In this document: positions 62,786 to 64,000 of the stretch, piece after piece
Layout: each line of letters begins with the position of its first letter
Numbering within the stretch: the stretch's first letter is position 1
Origin: Pseudomonas moorei
GTDB taxonomy: Bacteria; Pseudomonadota; Gammaproteobacteria; Pseudomonadales; Pseudomonadaceae
NCBI RefSeq assembly: GCF_008801475.1
Contig: NZ_VZPP01000004.1
Span: forward strand, 186,001 to 250,000
Direction: 5' to 3'
DNA length: 64,000 nucleotides
Program-made: the position numbers and the translations under genes
Notes under the pieces: generated by a model
What the model was told of the DNA's origin: nothing
The model's input: only the letters and a program-made list of their open reading frames with translations
The model's database searches: none

Positions 62786-62795
62786 TTGTGTACAA
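62786..62795. promoter_or_regulatory. TTGTGTACAA palindrome, uraH side
   Basis: A one-mismatch relative of the 62580 site; with one flanking base each side it reads ATTGTGTACAAT. It is 131 bases upstream of the uraH start. The regulator itself is not in the window. Confidence 0.55.
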
Positions 62796-62925
62796 TTTTT
62801 TTGAAAAGTGTCTTAATTAGTCGCTCGCCGCAGCTTTTCGTGCTCCGAAACGGTGCGGTCTCCTTTTAACTGACTTCGGGAGGCGCGAGGTCTGACTGCT
62901 TCATGCAGGCAGGCGCGCAGAATCA

Positions 62926-63279
62926 ATGGGACGTTTGACTACACATGTTTTGGACGCTGCACATGGCTGCCCGGGCAGCTCGATCAAGGTCGAGTTGTAC
63001 CGTGTTGAAGGTTCGCAGCTGGAATTGGTCGCCAGCGCGATAACCAACAGCGATGGCCGTGTCGATGCACCGTTGTTGCAAGGTGATGACTACCGTACCG
63101 GGGTCTATCAGGTTCAGTTTCATGCGGGCGATTACTACCGCGCCCGTGGCGTTCAACTGCCGGAACCGGCGTTCCTGGATGTAGTGGTGCTGCGTTTTGG
63201 CATTTCTGCGGAGCAGGACCACTATCACGTGCCCTTGCTGATTTCGCCGTACAGCTACTCCACGTATCGCGGCAGCTGA
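62926..63279 (+). CDS. uraH: 5-hydroxyisourate hydrolase (transthyretin-related)
   Basis: A 117-residue enzyme hydrolysing 5-hydroxyisourate to OHCU. It begins GRLTTHVLDAAHGCPGSSIKVELYRV (catalytic histidine near the N-terminus) and ends in YHVPLLISPYSYSTYRGS, the C-terminal YRGS signature that separates it from transthyretin. It is divergent from the rest of the pathway. Confidence 0.97.
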   Translation: MGRLTTHVLDAAHGCPGSSIKVELYRVEGSQLELVASAITNSDGRVDAPLLQGDDYRTGVYQVQFHAGDYYRARGVQLPEPAFLDVVVLRFGISAEQDHYHVPLLISPYSYSTYRGS

Positions 63280-63338
63280 TCCCCCAAGCAGCTGCCTCAA
63301 CCTGGAAGCGACTGCGCATATAGCTTCTTTGGTCTTTC

Positions 63339-63364
63339 GCCCGCTCACACTGCGGGCTTTTTTT
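63339..63364 (+). terminator. Intrinsic terminator of uraH
   Basis: GCCCGC and GCGGGC form the stem around TCACACT, followed by TTTTTTT. Confidence 0.92.
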
Positions 63365-63395
63365 CGCCTGGAGAAAAGTGGTGCCTGTGCTGGCG

Positions 63396-63463
63396 CTTTC
63401 GCCGGCAAGCCGGCTCCTACAAGGTGATTCGCACGACCTGTGGGAGCTGGCTTGCCAGCGAAG
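63396..63463. repeat. Mixed REP pair
   Basis: The left unit has the core GCCGGCAAGCCGGC and a CTCCTACA tail; the right is TGTGGGAGCTGGCTTGCCAGCGA. It separates convergent uraH and the LysE-type gene. Confidence 0.78.
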
Positions 63464-63466
63464 CTG

Positions 63467-64000
63467 TTAACGGCTGAGCAGGGACGCTGCCCCGGCTCCA
63501 CTGAACAACCCGGCACTGATCCGGTTGAACCAGCTCTGCCCCTTGCCACTGCGCAGATACCGCGCCGCACCATGGGCACCCAGCCCGTAAGCCAATTTGC
63601 ACAGCAGGTCCAGCACGGTCCAGGTGGCAATCATCACCAGCAACTGCGGGAGGAATGGCTGTTCGGCGCTCAGGAACTGCGGGAGGAAGGCGGCGAAGAA
63701 CAGAATGTCTTTCGGGTTGCTCGCACCCAGCATGAAGGCGCGCCCGAACAGGGCACGAAAGCGTGGCGCCGGGGCCGCTTGAGGCACTTCGGCGCCATGG
63801 GCCGGTTGACGCGATTGCTGCCAGCTCTGCCAGGCGAGGTAGAACAGGTACAGCGCACCGACGATCTTCAATGCGCTGAACAATTGCTCCGACGCCAGCA
63901 GCAGCGCGCCCAGACCCAGCGCCGAAGCGCTCAGCAGGCAAATCGAGGCAGTCACGCCACCGAGAAAGGCCGGGTAGGAACGCACCAGACCGTAATTCAA
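63467..64000 (-). CDS. LysE family amino acid exporter, 5'-truncated by window edge
   Basis: The visible 177 residues are the C-terminal part of a LysE/RhtB-type exporter: SYPAFLGGVTASICLLSASALGLGALLLASEQLFSALKIVGALYLFYLAWQSWQ, then FMLGASNPKDILFFAAFLPQFL and a final helix pair. About 28 N-terminal residues with the helix-1 GPNN-type motif lie beyond the right edge. The substrate cannot be assigned. Confidence 0.88.
   Translation of the reverse strand: MNYGLVRSYPAFLGGVTASICLLSASALGLGALLLASEQLFSALKIVGALYLFYLAWQSWQQSRQPAHGAEVPQAAPAPRFRALFGRAFMLGASNPKDILFFAAFLPQFLSAEQPFLPQLLVMIATWTVLDLLCKLAYGLGAHGAARYLRSGKGQSWFNRISAGLFSGAGAASLLSR

Larger units (their letters stand above)
62493..62925. other. 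Divergent control region puuE/uraH
   Basis: 433 bases without an ORF. Two nearly identical palindromes (62580-62589, 62786-62795) are described separately. T-rich stretches at 62590-62640 and 62780-62800 are suitable promoter sequences. Confidence 0.5.

Overview
The window is chromosomal DNA of a fluorescent pseudomonad (Pseudomonas fluorescens group). The evidence is high GC with strong third-position GC bias, many REP/BIME palindromes with GTGGGAG tails, and gene orders I know from Pseudomonas: a late cobalamin operon followed by MarR-MFS-glutathione peroxidase-FadL, and minC-minD-minE-rluA-apeB. No prophage, insertion sequence, CRISPR array, rRNA operon or integrase was seen.

Layout. 1-6949: late cobalamin genes (bluB, cbiB, cobD, cobQ, cobU, cobT, cobC, cobS), mostly joined by ATGA overlaps, for nucleotide-loop assembly. 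6997-11690: a MarR repressor with its efflux-type MFS target, a tiny coupled ORF, a periplasmic glutathione peroxidase, a FadL-like porin and an unknown gene. 11717-18381: a 76-codon ORF, about 1 kb without a supported gene, a Sel1 gene, rmuC and a 1156-residue transporter-sensor kinase (CrbS/MxtR type). 18562-26330: TetR/MFS pair, TDT exporter, MFS-acyltransferase fusion, guanidinium exporter with a guanidine-II riboswitch, a BASS transporter and rdgC. 26441-27095: a tandemly duplicated tRNA-Val/tRNA-Asp unit. 27250-30226: a membrane-anchored catalase-like protein with a di-heme cytochrome c.

30486-39163: a lipoprotein FKBP isomerase, a DUF1232 gene behind inverted DnaA boxes, a coupled HTH/unknown/Sel1 operon, an EAL-CBS-GGDEF protein, the Prc protease, a quinone oxidoreductase and a HAD phosphatase. 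39198-44946: an ABC importer with an alkaline-phosphatase-superfamily hydrolase and a divergent GntR/UTRA regulator, probably for an organophosphonate or organophosphate. 44958-54257: an MscS-type channel with a small membrane protein, apeB, rluA, minEDC, an LpxL-type acyltransferase and a patatin-like protein. 54356-63279: purine uptake and urate catabolism (two Tsx-like porins, an NCS2 permease, puuD, allA, alc, uraD, puuE, and divergent uraH). Together these enzymes take urate to glyoxylate and urea. A truncated LysE exporter ends the window.

The most informative non-coding signals are the guanidine-II riboswitch at 24195-24260, GGGTATATACCC operators around the MarR/MFS pair, TGGTCTAG operators on both sides of the UTRA regulator promoters, two TTGTRTACAA palindromes between puuE and uraH, a 13-bp inverted repeat covering the ribosome binding site of the 19253 MFS gene, and perfect inverted DnaA boxes at 31449-31473. 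I found no convincing wholly new multi-gene system. The least explained gene groups are the catalase/di-heme cytochrome pair, the 32062-33179 operon and the importer cluster of unknown substrate.
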